Assembly (NCBI RefSeq): GCF_023008245.1
Contig: NZ_CP090145.1
Coordinates: forward strand, 3,224,001 to 3,288,000
Length of the DNA stretch: 64,000 nt
Source: Flavobacterium sediminilitoris
Lineage (GTDB): Bacteria; Bacteroidota; Bacteroidia; Flavobacteriales; Flavobacteriaceae
Reading direction: 5' to 3'
Part shown: one piece after another, positions 1-8,728 of the stretch
Position numbering within the stretch: the stretch's first letter is position 1
How the letters are laid out: every line of letters starts with the position of its first letter
Made by a program: the position numbers and the translations under genes
Notes under the pieces: model-generated
What the model saw: only the letters and a program-made list of their open reading frames with translations
Database searches by the model: none
Told to the model about the DNA's origin: nothing

Positions 1-1
1 T

Positions 2-811
2 TTACAAGAAGACAGAGCGAGTCCGCTAGATTTAACCTCAATTTTTGTTAAAAATGATAAAGGAGAATTAATCCAAATGGATAACGTGGTTTCAATTGAA
101 GAACAAAGCAATCCTCCGCAACTCTATCACAATAACCGATACATGTCTGCCACAGTAAGTTCTGGTTTAGCGCCTGGAAAAAGTATAAATGATGGAATTG
201 AAGCTATGAATGCAATAAAAGCCAAAGTGTTAGACGATACATTTACAACCGATTTAGGAGGAGAATCTAGAGATTTTATAGAAAGTAGCTCAAACACCTC
301 TTTTGCATTTGGACTAGCTTTATTATTAATTTTTTTAATATTAGCTGCTCAATTTGAAAGCTTTATTGATCCATTTATCATCATATTAACAGTTCCAATG
401 GCAGTTGCAGGGGCATTATTTTCACTATGGCTATTTGGGCAAACATGGAATATTTTTAGTCAAATCGGAACCATTATGCTAATTGGATTAGTAACAAAAA
501 ATGGTATTTTAATTGTAGAATTTGCTAATCAACTTCGGGAACAAGGAAAATCAAAGTATGAAGCTATTATTGAAGCCTCAGAAGCTCGTTTACGACCTAT
601 TCTAATGACAAGTTTGGCCATTGCATTAGGTGCTTTACCAATAGCCCTATCATTAGGAGCAGCTTCAGCTAGTAGAATGGGAATGGGTGTTGTAATCGTA
701 GGAGGAACTTTATTTTCATTAGTACTTACCTTATTTGTTATTCCAACTATTTATTTATTATGGTCTAAACAAAGAAAACACCGCCCTGAATTTGATAATT
801 TAGAAAAATAA
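2..811 (+). CDS. RND efflux permease, C-terminal part (5' end outside window)
   Basis: The reading frame is open from base 2, so this is the last ~269 residues of a longer inner-membrane proton/drug antiporter of the AcrB/HAE1 family. The visible part starts in the periplasmic docking/porter region. It then shows five hydrophobic segments (TM8-TM12), including LLIFLILAAQFESF and the family motif GLVTKNGILIVEFANQ, followed by RPILMTSLAIALGALP. A Met codon at 77 is internal, not a start. The stop is 1 base from the TolC start, so the two are co-transcribed and would form a tripartite pump with an adaptor presumably encoded to the left. The substrate cannot be read from this fragment. Confidence 0.93.
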   Translation, partial: LQEDRASPLDLTSIFVKNDKGELIQMDNVVSIEEQSNPPQLYHNNRYMSATVSSGLAPGKSINDGIEAMNAIKAKVLDDTFTTDLGGESRDFIESSSNTSFAFGLALLLIFLILAAQFESFIDPFIIILTVPMAVAGALFSLWLFGQTWNIFSQIGTIMLIGLVTKNGILIVEFANQLREQGKSKYEAIIEASEARLRPILMTSLAIALGALPIALSLGAASASRMGMGVVIVGGTLFSLVLTLFVIPTIYLLWSKQRKHRPEFDNLEK

Positions 812-812
812 A

Positions 813-2120
813 ATGATGCCTAATATTTTAAAATACATACTCCTTTTTTCTTTTAGTTTTCAACTTCAAGCACAAGAAACATTAACTCTTGAAAGTGCTA
901 TAAAAATAGCATTAGAAAACAATTATGAAATTAAAATTGCAACAAATAATTTAAAGATTGATGAAACCAATAATAATTTAGCTAATGCTGGTTTACTTCC
1001 ATCTATAAATGCAACCTTAACAAATAATAATAGTCAATTAAACACAAGTCAAACTCAAGCAGATGGTTCAGTAAGAACACTTAACAACGCTAAAAATTTC
1101 AATTTAAATTATGGAATAGGATTAGATTGGACAATTTTTGATGGATTAAGAATGTTCGTAAAAAAAGAACAACTTGAAGTGTTAGAACAACAAGGCAAAA
1201 CAGAACTTCAAGCTTCAATACTTTCAAAAATAAGTGATGTGTATCTTACTTATTATGATTTAGTACAACAGCAACAAGTAATGGCATCAATTGATAGTGC
1301 AATTGTTATTTCCAATCAAAGACTCACAACAGCCCGAAACCGATTTACCATTGGAAAAGCATCAAAATTAGAAGTCCTAAATGCTCAAGTAGATTTAAAT
1401 ACTGACAAAAGCCTTTTATTAAAACAAAAGGAAATTTATAAAACAACCAAAATCAAACTTAATGAACTATTAGCTAGAGAACTTCAAACTGATTTTAAAG
1501 TCATTCAAGATATACTTATAGAAGAAAATCTAAATTATGAAGAATTAAAAGAAATGGCTTTACAACAAAATCCACAATTACAAACCCAAATTTTATCAAA
1601 AAAACTGGTTGATTTAAATTTAAAAAACGTAAAAGGAAACCGTTATCCAACAGTCCGATTAACTTCTGGTTATAACTTTTCTCGCTCAGAAGCTTCGTTA
1701 GGTTTTATTACACAATCATCAGGACAAGGTTTTGTTTACGGTGTTTCGGCTAGTATTCCTGTTTTCAATGGCTTTTTACAAAATAAAAATGAAAAAGTAG
1801 CCAAATATGAAGTAGAAAATGCTACTTTTCTATTGGATCAACAAAAAGTAACATTAGAATCGCAAATTGCTTCCTTATTTGCAAGTTATGAAACCAACTT
1901 AGAATTAGTAAAAGTAGAAGAACAAAATACTGAAATTGCAAAACAAAATCTTGATATCACATTAGCAAAATTTAGAATTGGAACCATTACTACAATAGAA
2001 TTTAGAACAGCACAACAAAATTTCATAGAAGCTTCTGTTCGCTATTCAAATGCACAATATCAAACAAAATTATCAGAAATTAACCTAAAAGAATTAGCAG
2101 GAACACTAAGCTTAAATTAA
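813..2120 (+). CDS. TolC family outer membrane efflux protein
   Basis: Outer-membrane channel of an RND pump, 435 aa. It has an N-terminal signal peptide ending around QLQAQ (residue 21), then two related helical halves typical of the OEP/TolC fold. Visible features are LESAIKIALENNYEIKI near the start of the mature protein and the repeated 'RFxIGKASKLEVLNAQVD' and 'KFRIGTITTIEFRTAQ' heptad regions. Length is usual for TolC. It starts one base after the permease stop; ATG codons at 813 and 816 are both possible. It is the last gene of the operon, because the next gene has its own -7 element. Confidence 0.92.
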   Translation: MMPNILKYILLFSFSFQLQAQETLTLESAIKIALENNYEIKIATNNLKIDETNNNLANAGLLPSINATLTNNNSQLNTSQTQADGSVRTLNNAKNFNLNYGIGLDWTIFDGLRMFVKKEQLEVLEQQGKTELQASILSKISDVYLTYYDLVQQQQVMASIDSAIVISNQRLTTARNRFTIGKASKLEVLNAQVDLNTDKSLLLKQKEIYKTTKIKLNELLARELQTDFKVIQDILIEENLNYEELKEMALQQNPQLQTQILSKKLVDLNLKNVKGNRYPTVRLTSGYNFSRSEASLGFITQSSGQGFVYGVSASIPVFNGFLQNKNEKVAKYEVENATFLLDQQKVTLESQIASLFASYETNLELVKVEEQNTEIAKQNLDITLAKFRIGTITTIEFRTAQQNFIEASVRYSNAQYQTKLSEINLKELAGTLSLN

Positions 2121-2125
2121 TTTAT

Positions 2126-2133
2126 TAATTTTG
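2126..2133 (+). promoter_or_regulatory. Bacteroidetes -7 element (TAATTTTG)
   Basis: Exact match to the TAnnTTTG consensus, 28 bp before the bestrophin-like start codon. No clear -33 TTG at the expected spacing was seen, so this is a motif-level call. Confidence 0.5.
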
Positions 2134-2160
2134 CGTCTTTAAAAACAAACCTTACTAAAA

Positions 2161-3024
2161 ATGGTACAATACAACCCAAAAGACTGGATTACTTTTATAT
2201 TCAGATTTCATAAATCAGATACTTTTAGAACCTTAATTCCAATGATGATTACCATTGGTTTATATTCTTATGCAGTAGCCTATTTAGAAATAGAATATTG
2301 GAAACTATCCGAAGCTAGTCATGTAAAAAACATTACCATAATGCATGGAATGTTAGGCTTTGTAATTTCCTTACTATTAGTTTTCAGAACAAATACAGCC
2401 TATGACCGTTGGTGGGAAGGAAGAAAACATTGGGGAGCATTAGTAAACAATAGTAGAAATTTAGCTTTAAAATTATCAGCCATATTAAGCGATGAAAGCG
2501 ATAGAGCCTTTTTTAGAAAAATAATTCCTAGCTATGCATCTATGTTGCAAAAACATTTAACAGATGATAAAACTGCTAAGATGCTTTTTGATGATTTAGA
2601 ACTACAAATCGATCAACACAAACATCGCCCTAATCAAGTAGCAAAAATGCTTATTCAAAAAATTAATGATTTGCACACAAGTGGAAAAATTTCAGGAGAT
2701 CAATTAATTATAATTAATCATGAAATACAATCTTTTACAGATATTTGTGGAGCTTGTGAACGCATCAAAAACACACCTATTCCCTACTCTTACAGTGCTT
2801 TTATAAAGAAATTTATTTTCTTTTATATCATGACATTACCATTTGGTTATGTATTCAATTTAGGATACTATGTAATTCCTGTTGTAGTTTTCACCTTTTA
2901 TGTTTTAGCTAGTTTAGAGCTTATTGCCGAAGAAATTGAAGACCCATTTGGAAATGATGCAAATGATTTGCCAACAGATAAAATAGCAAGCAATATTAAA
3001 AAACATGTTGAAGAAATTCTTTAA
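2161..3024 (+). CDS. Bestrophin-like / UPF0187 anion channel family protein
   Basis: Integral membrane protein of 287 aa in the bacterial bestrophin family (YneE/UPF0187), which form pentameric ion channels. Evidence is the family block TAYDRWWEGRKHWGALVNNS (about residues 79-98), which follows TM2 (GMLGFVISLLLVFR), and late hydrophobic segments around residues 215-255 followed by the conserved acidic stretch EEIEDPFGNDANDLP. Length fits the family. It has its own -7 element and is followed by a hairpin, so it is probably monocistronic. Ion selectivity and physiological role are not readable; bacterial homologues vary between anion and cation selectivity. Confidence 0.85.
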   Translation: MVQYNPKDWITFIFRFHKSDTFRTLIPMMITIGLYSYAVAYLEIEYWKLSEASHVKNITIMHGMLGFVISLLLVFRTNTAYDRWWEGRKHWGALVNNSRNLALKLSAILSDESDRAFFRKIIPSYASMLQKHLTDDKTAKMLFDDLELQIDQHKHRPNQVAKMLIQKINDLHTSGKISGDQLIIINHEIQSFTDICGACERIKNTPIPYSYSAFIKKFIFFYIMTLPFGYVFNLGYYVIPVVVFTFYVLASLELIAEEIEDPFGNDANDLPTDKIASNIKKHVEEIL

Positions 3025-3045
3025 AAACTCATTTTTTAAAGAATT
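3015..3045 (+). terminator. Hairpin overlapping the bestrophin stop codon
   Basis: Perfect 13-bp inverted repeat (3015-3027 with 3033-3045, loop of 5) whose left arm contains the stop codon. The right arm supplies the T-run. Probably a terminator, but AT-only stems are weak. Confidence 0.5.
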
Positions 3046-3101
3046 TAATACTATAATATCATATAATTTCTTAAATTGGAGTTCCAAATTTTTATAGTAT
3101 T

Positions 3102-4028
3102 ATGTCAATAAAAACATTACTTGATAAACCCTCACTTACACATGAAAAATCATTAAAAACATTAGTGGAAAATAGGACTATTTTCTCATTAGACCATTGC
3201 GAATTAAACATTTTTGAAACCTATAAAAAATCGGATTTAGTTCCTCTAAAATTTAATGATTTAGTAGTAACAAGTATGCTAAGAGGTAAAAAAGTAATGC
3301 ATTTATTTGATGAACCAAAGTTTGAATATTTACCTGGTGAAACTGTAATAGTTCCTTCAAATGTTGAAATGAAAATTGATTTTCCAGAAGCATCAAAAGA
3401 AAACCCAACACAATGTATTGCTTTAGCTATTGATAACAAAGTAATAACAGATACTCTTTCTTTTTTAAATGAAAAATATCCAAAAGAAGGGAAAAACAAT
3501 TTATGGAAATTAGATCATGAAAACTACTTCTTTTATAACAATATAGAATTAGCCAATACAATTAACAAACTTATCAAAGAATGTATGGGTACGTCTATTA
3601 CAAAAGATGCTCTTGCTGATTTGACCTTGCAAGAATTAATAATACGAATTATTCAAACACAAACGGTTAAACGTTTTAATAATTCGAAAACTATAAACAT
3701 TGATAGTCCTATTGTAGCCAGTATTGAATATATCAAAAACAATATTCAAAATCCAATACAATTGAAAGATTTATGTGAAAAAGCATGTATGAGTACTACT
3801 TCCTTTTATAGAAATTTTAAGAAAGAGCTAGGAATAAGCCCTATTGAATACATATTAAACGAAAAAATAAAATTTGCGAAAAAATTACTAAGCAATCCTA
3901 AAATTCAAATTAACGAAGTTTCTTATGCAACCGGATTTGAAGACTGCAACTATTTCATTCGATTGTTTAAAAAATATGAAGGTGTAACACCAAAACAGTA
4001 TCAACTAATGAATTTTACAGCTCATTAA
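3102..4028 (+). CDS. AraC family transcriptional regulator (aldehyde dehydrogenase locus)
   Basis: Regulator of 308 aa. An N-terminal cupin-like sensor domain (residues ~1-180) is followed by a C-terminal double helix-turn-helix (~200-305), with the signature 'MSTTSFYRNFKKELGISPIE' and ending FKKYEGVTPKQYQ. It converges on the DUF779 gene with a 4-bp overlap of stop codons. The neighbourhood (DUF779 and aldehyde dehydrogenase on the opposite strand) is a recurrent set in Bacteroidetes, so this protein is the likely regulator of those genes. Two 8-bp half-sites 21 bp apart upstream of the dehydrogenase fit AraC-type binding. The inducer is unknown, probably an aldehyde or alcohol. Confidence 0.88.
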   Translation: MSIKTLLDKPSLTHEKSLKTLVENRTIFSLDHCELNIFETYKKSDLVPLKFNDLVVTSMLRGKKVMHLFDEPKFEYLPGETVIVPSNVEMKIDFPEASKENPTQCIALAIDNKVITDTLSFLNEKYPKEGKNNLWKLDHENYFFYNNIELANTINKLIKECMGTSITKDALADLTLQELIIRIIQTQTVKRFNNSKTINIDSPIVASIEYIKNNIQNPIQLKDLCEKACMSTTSFYRNFKKELGISPIEYILNEKIKFAKKLLSNPKIQINEVSYATGFEDCNYFIRLFKKYEGVTPKQYQLMNFTAH

Positions 4029-4411
4029 TCATACGTATTTAATCGAATCTCTTCTAAATTATTCAATTCATCTTCATTAAAAATTCTATATTTTACAATA
4101 AATGTCTTATTATAAGGTGTTTCTAACGAAAACCCACCTGCTCCTATTCCATCCATAACATCTAAAGTAAAATGGGCATGTTTCCAATATTCAAATAAAT
4201 CTTTATCAATCCAAAAATCAAATCCTATAATTTGACCAATGCAGACATCATTCGTTCTTGGAAAAAAAGTACCTTTTTCAAAGCACTGTGGTTGTGTACC
4301 TTCACAACATCCACCTGCTTGATAGAACATTAAATCTCCAAATTTAGTTTTTAAATTTTCTACTAATTCTAAAGCAGTATCAGTAACATCTAATCTTTTA
4401 ATTTTTTCCAT
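4025..4411 (-). CDS. DUF779 domain-containing protein
   Basis: Small soluble protein of 128 aa matching the DUF779 family, recognised by the Cys-rich block YQAGGCCEGTQPQCF (about residues 31-45) and the motif 'YWKHAHFTLDVMDGIGAGG'. The family is usually found beside aldehyde dehydrogenases, as here, where it lies 57 bp downstream of one on the same strand. Its biochemical role is not established; the Cys/His-rich centre suggests metal or redox chemistry (inference). An inverted repeat in the gap upstream could reduce its expression relative to the dehydrogenase. Confidence 0.88.
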   Translation of the reverse strand: MEKIKRLDVTDTALELVENLKTKFGDLMFYQAGGCCEGTQPQCFEKGTFFPRTNDVCIGQIIGFDFWIDKDLFEYWKHAHFTLDVMDGIGAGGFSLETPYNKTFIVKYRIFNEDELNNLEEIRLNTYD

Positions 4412-4430
4412 AAATTACTCATTTAATAAT

Positions 4431-4456
4431 AAGCCCAGTTTTAAAAAACTGGGCTT
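4431..4456 (-). terminator. Perfect 12-bp stem hairpin between ALDH and DUF779 genes
   Basis: AAGCCCAGTTTT (4431-4442) pairs with its complement at 4445-4456 around a 2-base loop. On the minus strand it follows the dehydrogenase stop and precedes DUF779. The T-run after it is poor (ATTATTAAAT), so it may be a partial terminator or an mRNA-stabilising element. Confidence 0.55.
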
Positions 4457-4468
4457 AAAAATCTCTTA

Positions 4469-5974
4469 TTAAAAGAACCCTAGTTTATTTTTATCATAAG
4501 AAATTAACATATTCTTAGTTTGACGATAATGATCTAACATCATTTTATGATTTTCTCTACCAACTCCAGATTGTTTATAGCCTCCAAATGGTGCTCCTGC
4601 TGGATAAGCATGATATTGATTTACCCAAACTCTTCCTGCTTTAATAGCTCTTGGAACCTGATATAATTCATGTGCATCACGAGTCCAAACACCTGCTCCT
4701 AAACCATATATGGTATCATTTGCAATTTCTAAAGCTTCTTCTGTTGTTTTAAATGTTGTTACTGCTAAAACAGGACCAAAAATTTCTTCTTGAAAAATGC
4801 GCATTTTATTATGTCCCTTAAATACGGTTGGTTGAATGTAATAACCTTCACTTAACTCACCTCCTAATACATTTTCATCACCACCAATCAATAATTCTGC
4901 TCCTTCTTCTTTTCCTAATTTTAAATAAGACATAATCTTATCTTTTTGCACTTTTGAAGACTGTGCTCCCATCATAACTGTTGGATCTAAAGGATTACCT
5001 ATTTTAATTGCAGCAACTCGTTGCAAAACACGTTCTATAAACTTATCATAAATGTCTTCATGAACTAATAATCGAGATGGACAAGTACAAATTTCACCTT
5101 GATTTAGACAATATAGAACAGCTCCTTCTATTGCCTTATCTAAATAAGCATCATCATGATCCATTACTGAAGGGAAAAAGACATTCGGTGATTTTCCTCC
5201 TAACTCTAAAGTAACAGGAATAATGTTTTCAGTTGCATATTGCATTACTAAACGACCTGTTGCTGTTGAACCTGTAAAAGCAGCTTTAACTACTTTAGGA
5301 TTGGTCACTAAAGCTCTTCCCAATTCTGCTCCAAAACCATTAACAACATTTAAAACTCCCGCAGGCAATAAATCACCTATTAATTCCATTAAAACTAATA
5401 TAGAAATTGGAGTATTCTCTGCTGGCTTTAAAACCACACAATTTCCAGCAGCTAAAGCTGGAGCTAACTTCCACACTGCCATTAAAATTGGGAAATTCCA
5501 TGGAATAATTTGAGCAATTACACCTAAAGGCTCATTTACAATTAGAGAAACAGTATTTTCATCTAATTCACTTAACGAACCTTCCTCTGCTCTAATAACA
5601 CTAGCAAAATATCTAAAATGATCAATTGCTAAAGGTAAATCAGCAGCTAAAGTCTCTCTTACTGCTTTTCCATTATCTACAGTTTCCACTGCGGCTAAAT
5701 ATTCTAAATTATCCTCCATAATCTGAGCAATTTTATTTAACAAATTACTCCTTTCTGTGGATGAAACACGACTCCATGATGTAAATGCTTCACTAGCAGC
5801 ATCAACAGCTAAATTTAAATCTTCTTTTGATGAATGAGCAGCTTGCGTAAAAACTTTTCCATCAATTGGAGAATAAACATCAAAATATTGTCCTGAAGCT
5901 GGAGCTACAAATTTACCTCCAATATAATTATCATACTTTTCTTTAAAATTTGGTCTCTGAATTAAATTACTCAT
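4469..5974 (-). CDS. Aldehyde dehydrogenase, NAD(P)-dependent
   Basis: Oxidises an aldehyde to the acid. The protein is 501 aa, the normal length. Visible motifs are the cofactor/active-site block PWNFPILMAVWKLAPALAAG, the glutamate motif VTLELGGKSPN, and the catalytic-cysteine region LNQGEICTCPSR, where the nucleophile is the Cys after GEI. The C-terminus has APFGGYKQSGVGRE. An in-frame upstream Met at 6013 was rejected: a -7 element (5999-6006) lies downstream of it, and MSNLIQRP at 5974 matches family N-termini. Regulated probably by the AraC protein at 3102. It resembles the acetaldehyde/ExaC-type enzymes found with DUF779, but the substrate is inferred only. Confidence 0.93.
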   Translation of the reverse strand: MSNLIQRPNFKEKYDNYIGGKFVAPASGQYFDVYSPIDGKVFTQAAHSSKEDLNLAVDAASEAFTSWSRVSSTERSNLLNKIAQIMEDNLEYLAAVETVDNGKAVRETLAADLPLAIDHFRYFASVIRAEEGSLSELDENTVSLIVNEPLGVIAQIIPWNFPILMAVWKLAPALAAGNCVVLKPAENTPISILVLMELIGDLLPAGVLNVVNGFGAELGRALVTNPKVVKAAFTGSTATGRLVMQYATENIIPVTLELGGKSPNVFFPSVMDHDDAYLDKAIEGAVLYCLNQGEICTCPSRLLVHEDIYDKFIERVLQRVAAIKIGNPLDPTVMMGAQSSKVQKDKIMSYLKLGKEEGAELLIGGDENVLGGELSEGYYIQPTVFKGHNKMRIFQEEIFGPVLAVTTFKTTEEALEIANDTIYGLGAGVWTRDAHELYQVPRAIKAGRVWVNQYHAYPAGAPFGGYKQSGVGRENHKMMLDHYRQTKNMLISYDKNKLGFF

Positions 5975-5998
5975 AATTTTATTTTTTTTGATTCTTTC

Positions 5999-6006
5999 CA
6001 AATTTA
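5999..6006 (-). promoter_or_regulatory. -7 element (TAAATTTG) of the aldehyde dehydrogenase gene
   Basis: Exact TAnnTTTG match on the minus strand, about 25 bp upstream of the chosen start at 5974. It supports that start over the longer reading and sets the spacing to the direct repeats at 6027-6055. Confidence 0.55.
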
Positions 6007-6026
6007 ATTTCAATACCTAATTATTA

Positions 6027-6055
6027 ATAGCACATTTTATCCATTTTATAGCACA
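6027..6055 (-). promoter_or_regulatory. Two ATAGCACA direct half-sites, 21 bp apart (candidate AraC operator)
   Basis: ATAGCACA occurs at 6027-6034 and 6048-6055, exactly two helical turns apart, as in classical AraC sites. The proximal copy ends about 20 bp upstream of the -7 element, where it would touch the -33 region and activate. Assignment to the AraC protein at 3102 is inference from proximity. Confidence 0.5.
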
Positions 6056-6191
6056 AATTTGATATTAAAGCTATTTTAACGTGTTTTTTTTACAAAAAAC
6101 ATAAAAATACTACTATAAAAAAGTTAAATTATCAATAAATAAGAAAAAGGATTTTACTAAAAATATATTTTAAACTAAAAGCTACAATACT

Positions 6192-6199
6192 TATCTTTG
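6192..6199 (+). promoter_or_regulatory. -7 element (TATCTTTG) of pheT
   Basis: Exact TAnnTTTG match 22 bp before the pheT start codon. No clear -33 TTG at standard spacing. Confidence 0.5.
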
Positions 6200-6221
6200 C
6201 AACTTTAAAATTCGATACAAA

Positions 6222-8651
6222 ATGCGTATTTCATACAATTGGTTAAAACAATTCATTAAAATAGATTGGAATTCAGAGGACACATCTTCTCTACTAACAG
6301 ACCTAGGACTAGAAGTAGAAGGCGTTGACAAGTTTGAAAGCTTAAAAGGAGGATTAGAAGGTATTGTTGTAGGACATGTATTAACATGTGAAAAACACCC
6401 TGATGCAGATAAATTAAAAATCACAACTGTTGATTTAGGTGATGGAAAAGAACCTGTTCAAATTGTTTGCGGTGCACCAAATGTAGCTGCTGGACAAAAA
6501 GTTCCTGTAGCAACTATAGGAACCAAACTATACGATAAAGAAGGAAACGCTTTTGAAATAAAGAAAGGAAAAATAAGAGGTCAAGAAAGTTTCGGAATGA
6601 TTTGCGCTGAAGATGAACTAGGACTTGGAGAAGGTCATGATGGAATTATGATTCTTAACGAAGATCTTAAGCCTGGAACATTAGGGAAAGATGTTTTTGA
6701 TGTAGAAACAGATGAAGTTTTCGAAATTGGTTTAACTCCAAATCGTGCCGATGCGATGAGTCATTTTGGAGTAGCAAGAGATTTAAAAGCTGGGTTAGTA
6801 CTTAAAGATAAAATTATTGAATTAATAACTCCATCTGTAAGTAATTTTAAAGTTGATAAACGTACTCTGAAAGTAGATGTTTCTGTAGAAGATGACAAAC
6901 TAGCTCCACGCTATTGTGGTGTTACCATTTCTGATATTACAGTGAAACCTTCTCCGTCATGGTTACAAAATAGATTAAAAGCAATTGGGTTAACTCCAAA
7001 AAACAATATTGTAGACGTTACTAATTATGTATTACATGAATTAGGTCAACCATTACATGCTTTTGATGCTAATAAGATAAAAGGAAACAAGGTAATCATT
7101 AAAACAGTTGAAGCAGGAACAAAATTCACAACACTTGATGATGTAGAACGTACTTTAGATGCAGAAGATCTAATGATTTGTCATGCAGATGGACCAATGT
7201 GTATAGCTGGTGTTTTTGGAGGAAAAGATTCTGGAGTTAATGAAAATACAACTGCTATTTTCTTAGAAAGTGCTTATTTTAACCCTGTTTCTGTAAGAAA
7301 AACAGCTAAAAGACATGCTTTAAATACTGATGCTTCTTTTCGTTTTGAAAGAGGAATAGACCCTACAATAACATCTTATGCTTTAAAAAGAGCTGCATTA
7401 TTAATACAAGAAGTTGCTGGTGGAGAAATAACATCGGATATTGTTGACATTTACCCTAAGAAAATAGAAGACTTCCAAGTATTCTTAAATTTTGAAAAAG
7501 TTACAAAAGTAATAGGAGAAGAATTACCGAAAGAAATAATCAAAAAAATATTAGTTTCTTTAGATATTAAAGTTACAAACGTTACTGAAGCTGGTTTAGG
7601 ATTAGTTATTCCTTCTTATAGAGTTGATGTTCAAAGAGAAATAGACGTTATTGAAGAAATTCTAAGAGTTTACGGTTACAATAATATTAAATTTACTGAA
7701 AAGTTAAATGCTACAATTGCAAATTCTTCAAGAACAGAAGAATATAAAGTACAAAATATTGTTGCAAATCAACTATGCTCATTAGGCTTCAATGAAATGA
7801 TGGCTAATTCTTTAACAACACCTAATTATATTAAGCTATCTGAAAATTTAAAAGAAGAATTCAATGTAATAATGTTAAACCCATTAAGTAACGATTTGTC
7901 TGCAATGCGTCAATCTATGTTATTTTCTGGTTTAGAAGCTATTTCATTCAATATAAATAGAAAACGTGGCGATTTAAAATTATTTGAATTTGGGAAAACC
8001 TATCATAATTTACCTTCTGGATATGAAGAAAATAAGCACCTTACGTTGTTTGTAACAGGAAATAGAACAGAAGAAAATTGGGTTCAAACTCAGCAAAAAT
8101 CTGATTTCTTCTTATTTAAAGGATATATAAACTCTATTTTATCAAGAGTTGGTTTAGATAGTAAAATATCTAGTTTACCAGTAGAAAATGATATTTTTTC
8201 AGAAGGAATTAGTTTAGCTATAGGAAAAGAAGTTATTGTAGAATTTGGAACTGTTAAGAAATCAATTTTAAAACACTTTGATATTAAACAAGAAGTTTTA
8301 TATGCTGATATTAATTGGGGAAAAATTCAAAAATACGTTTCTAACAAAATTAAGTTTACTGATATCCCAAAATATCCTGAAGTACGAAGAGATTTAGCCT
8401 TATTATTAAACAATGCAACAACCTTTGAAGAAGTTTATAAAATTGCTAAACAAACTGAAAAGAAGCTATTAAAAGATATTAATCTTTTTGATGTATACCA
8501 AGGTAAAAACTTACCAGAAGGTAAAAAATCATATGCTGTTAGTTTCATTATTCAAGATGAGAACAAAACCTTAAATGATAAGGAAATTGAAAAAATCATG
8601 TCTAAACTACAAACTAATTTCGAAAACCAATTAGGAGCTAGTTTGAGATAA
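6222..8651 (+). CDS. pheT: Phenylalanine--tRNA ligase beta subunit
   Basis: Large subunit of the (alpha-beta)2 enzyme that charges tRNA-Phe, 809 aa, full length. The order of domains is: N-terminal MRISYNWLKQFI; OB-fold tRNA-binding domain (residues ~40-150, VGHVLTCEKHPDADKLKI); B3/B4 editing domain with PRYCGVTI and NIVDVTNYVLHELGQPLHAFD; B5 domain (~400-475); catalytic-like core; and the C-terminal anticodon-binding FDX-ACB domain with RRDLALLL and LFDVYQGKNLPEGKKSYA. pheS is not adjacent, which is common in Bacteroidetes. It has its own -7 element and a strong terminator, so it is monocistronic. Confidence 0.98.
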   Translation: MRISYNWLKQFIKIDWNSEDTSSLLTDLGLEVEGVDKFESLKGGLEGIVVGHVLTCEKHPDADKLKITTVDLGDGKEPVQIVCGAPNVAAGQKVPVATIGTKLYDKEGNAFEIKKGKIRGQESFGMICAEDELGLGEGHDGIMILNEDLKPGTLGKDVFDVETDEVFEIGLTPNRADAMSHFGVARDLKAGLVLKDKIIELITPSVSNFKVDKRTLKVDVSVEDDKLAPRYCGVTISDITVKPSPSWLQNRLKAIGLTPKNNIVDVTNYVLHELGQPLHAFDANKIKGNKVIIKTVEAGTKFTTLDDVERTLDAEDLMICHADGPMCIAGVFGGKDSGVNENTTAIFLESAYFNPVSVRKTAKRHALNTDASFRFERGIDPTITSYALKRAALLIQEVAGGEITSDIVDIYPKKIEDFQVFLNFEKVTKVIGEELPKEIIKKILVSLDIKVTNVTEAGLGLVIPSYRVDVQREIDVIEEILRVYGYNNIKFTEKLNATIANSSRTEEYKVQNIVANQLCSLGFNEMMANSLTTPNYIKLSENLKEEFNVIMLNPLSNDLSAMRQSMLFSGLEAISFNINRKRGDLKLFEFGKTYHNLPSGYEENKHLTLFVTGNRTEENWVQTQQKSDFFLFKGYINSILSRVGLDSKISSLPVENDIFSEGISLAIGKEVIVEFGTVKKSILKHFDIKQEVLYADINWGKIQKYVSNKIKFTDIPKYPEVRRDLALLLNNATTFEEVYKIAKQTEKKLLKDINLFDVYQGKNLPEGKKSYAVSFIIQDENKTLNDKEIEKIMSKLQTNFENQLGASLR

Positions 8652-8670
8652 GACTAATATAATCTATAAA

Positions 8671-8705
8671 AAAACTCGTTTAGAATTTCTAAACGAGTTT
8701 TTTAT
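8671..8705 (+). terminator. Intrinsic terminator after pheT
   Basis: Inverted repeat AAAACTCGTTTAGAA / TTCTAAACGAGTTTT with a very short loop, followed by a T-run. It also lies just beyond the end of the minus-strand LRR gene and may serve both. Confidence 0.85.
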
Positions 8706-8728
8706 TGAATTATTTATACAAAAGAAAA

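Noticed and set aside
77..79. ATG at 77 as start of the first gene
   Set aside because: The frame is open to base 2 and the upstream residues continue the RND porter domain, so the gene begins outside the window.
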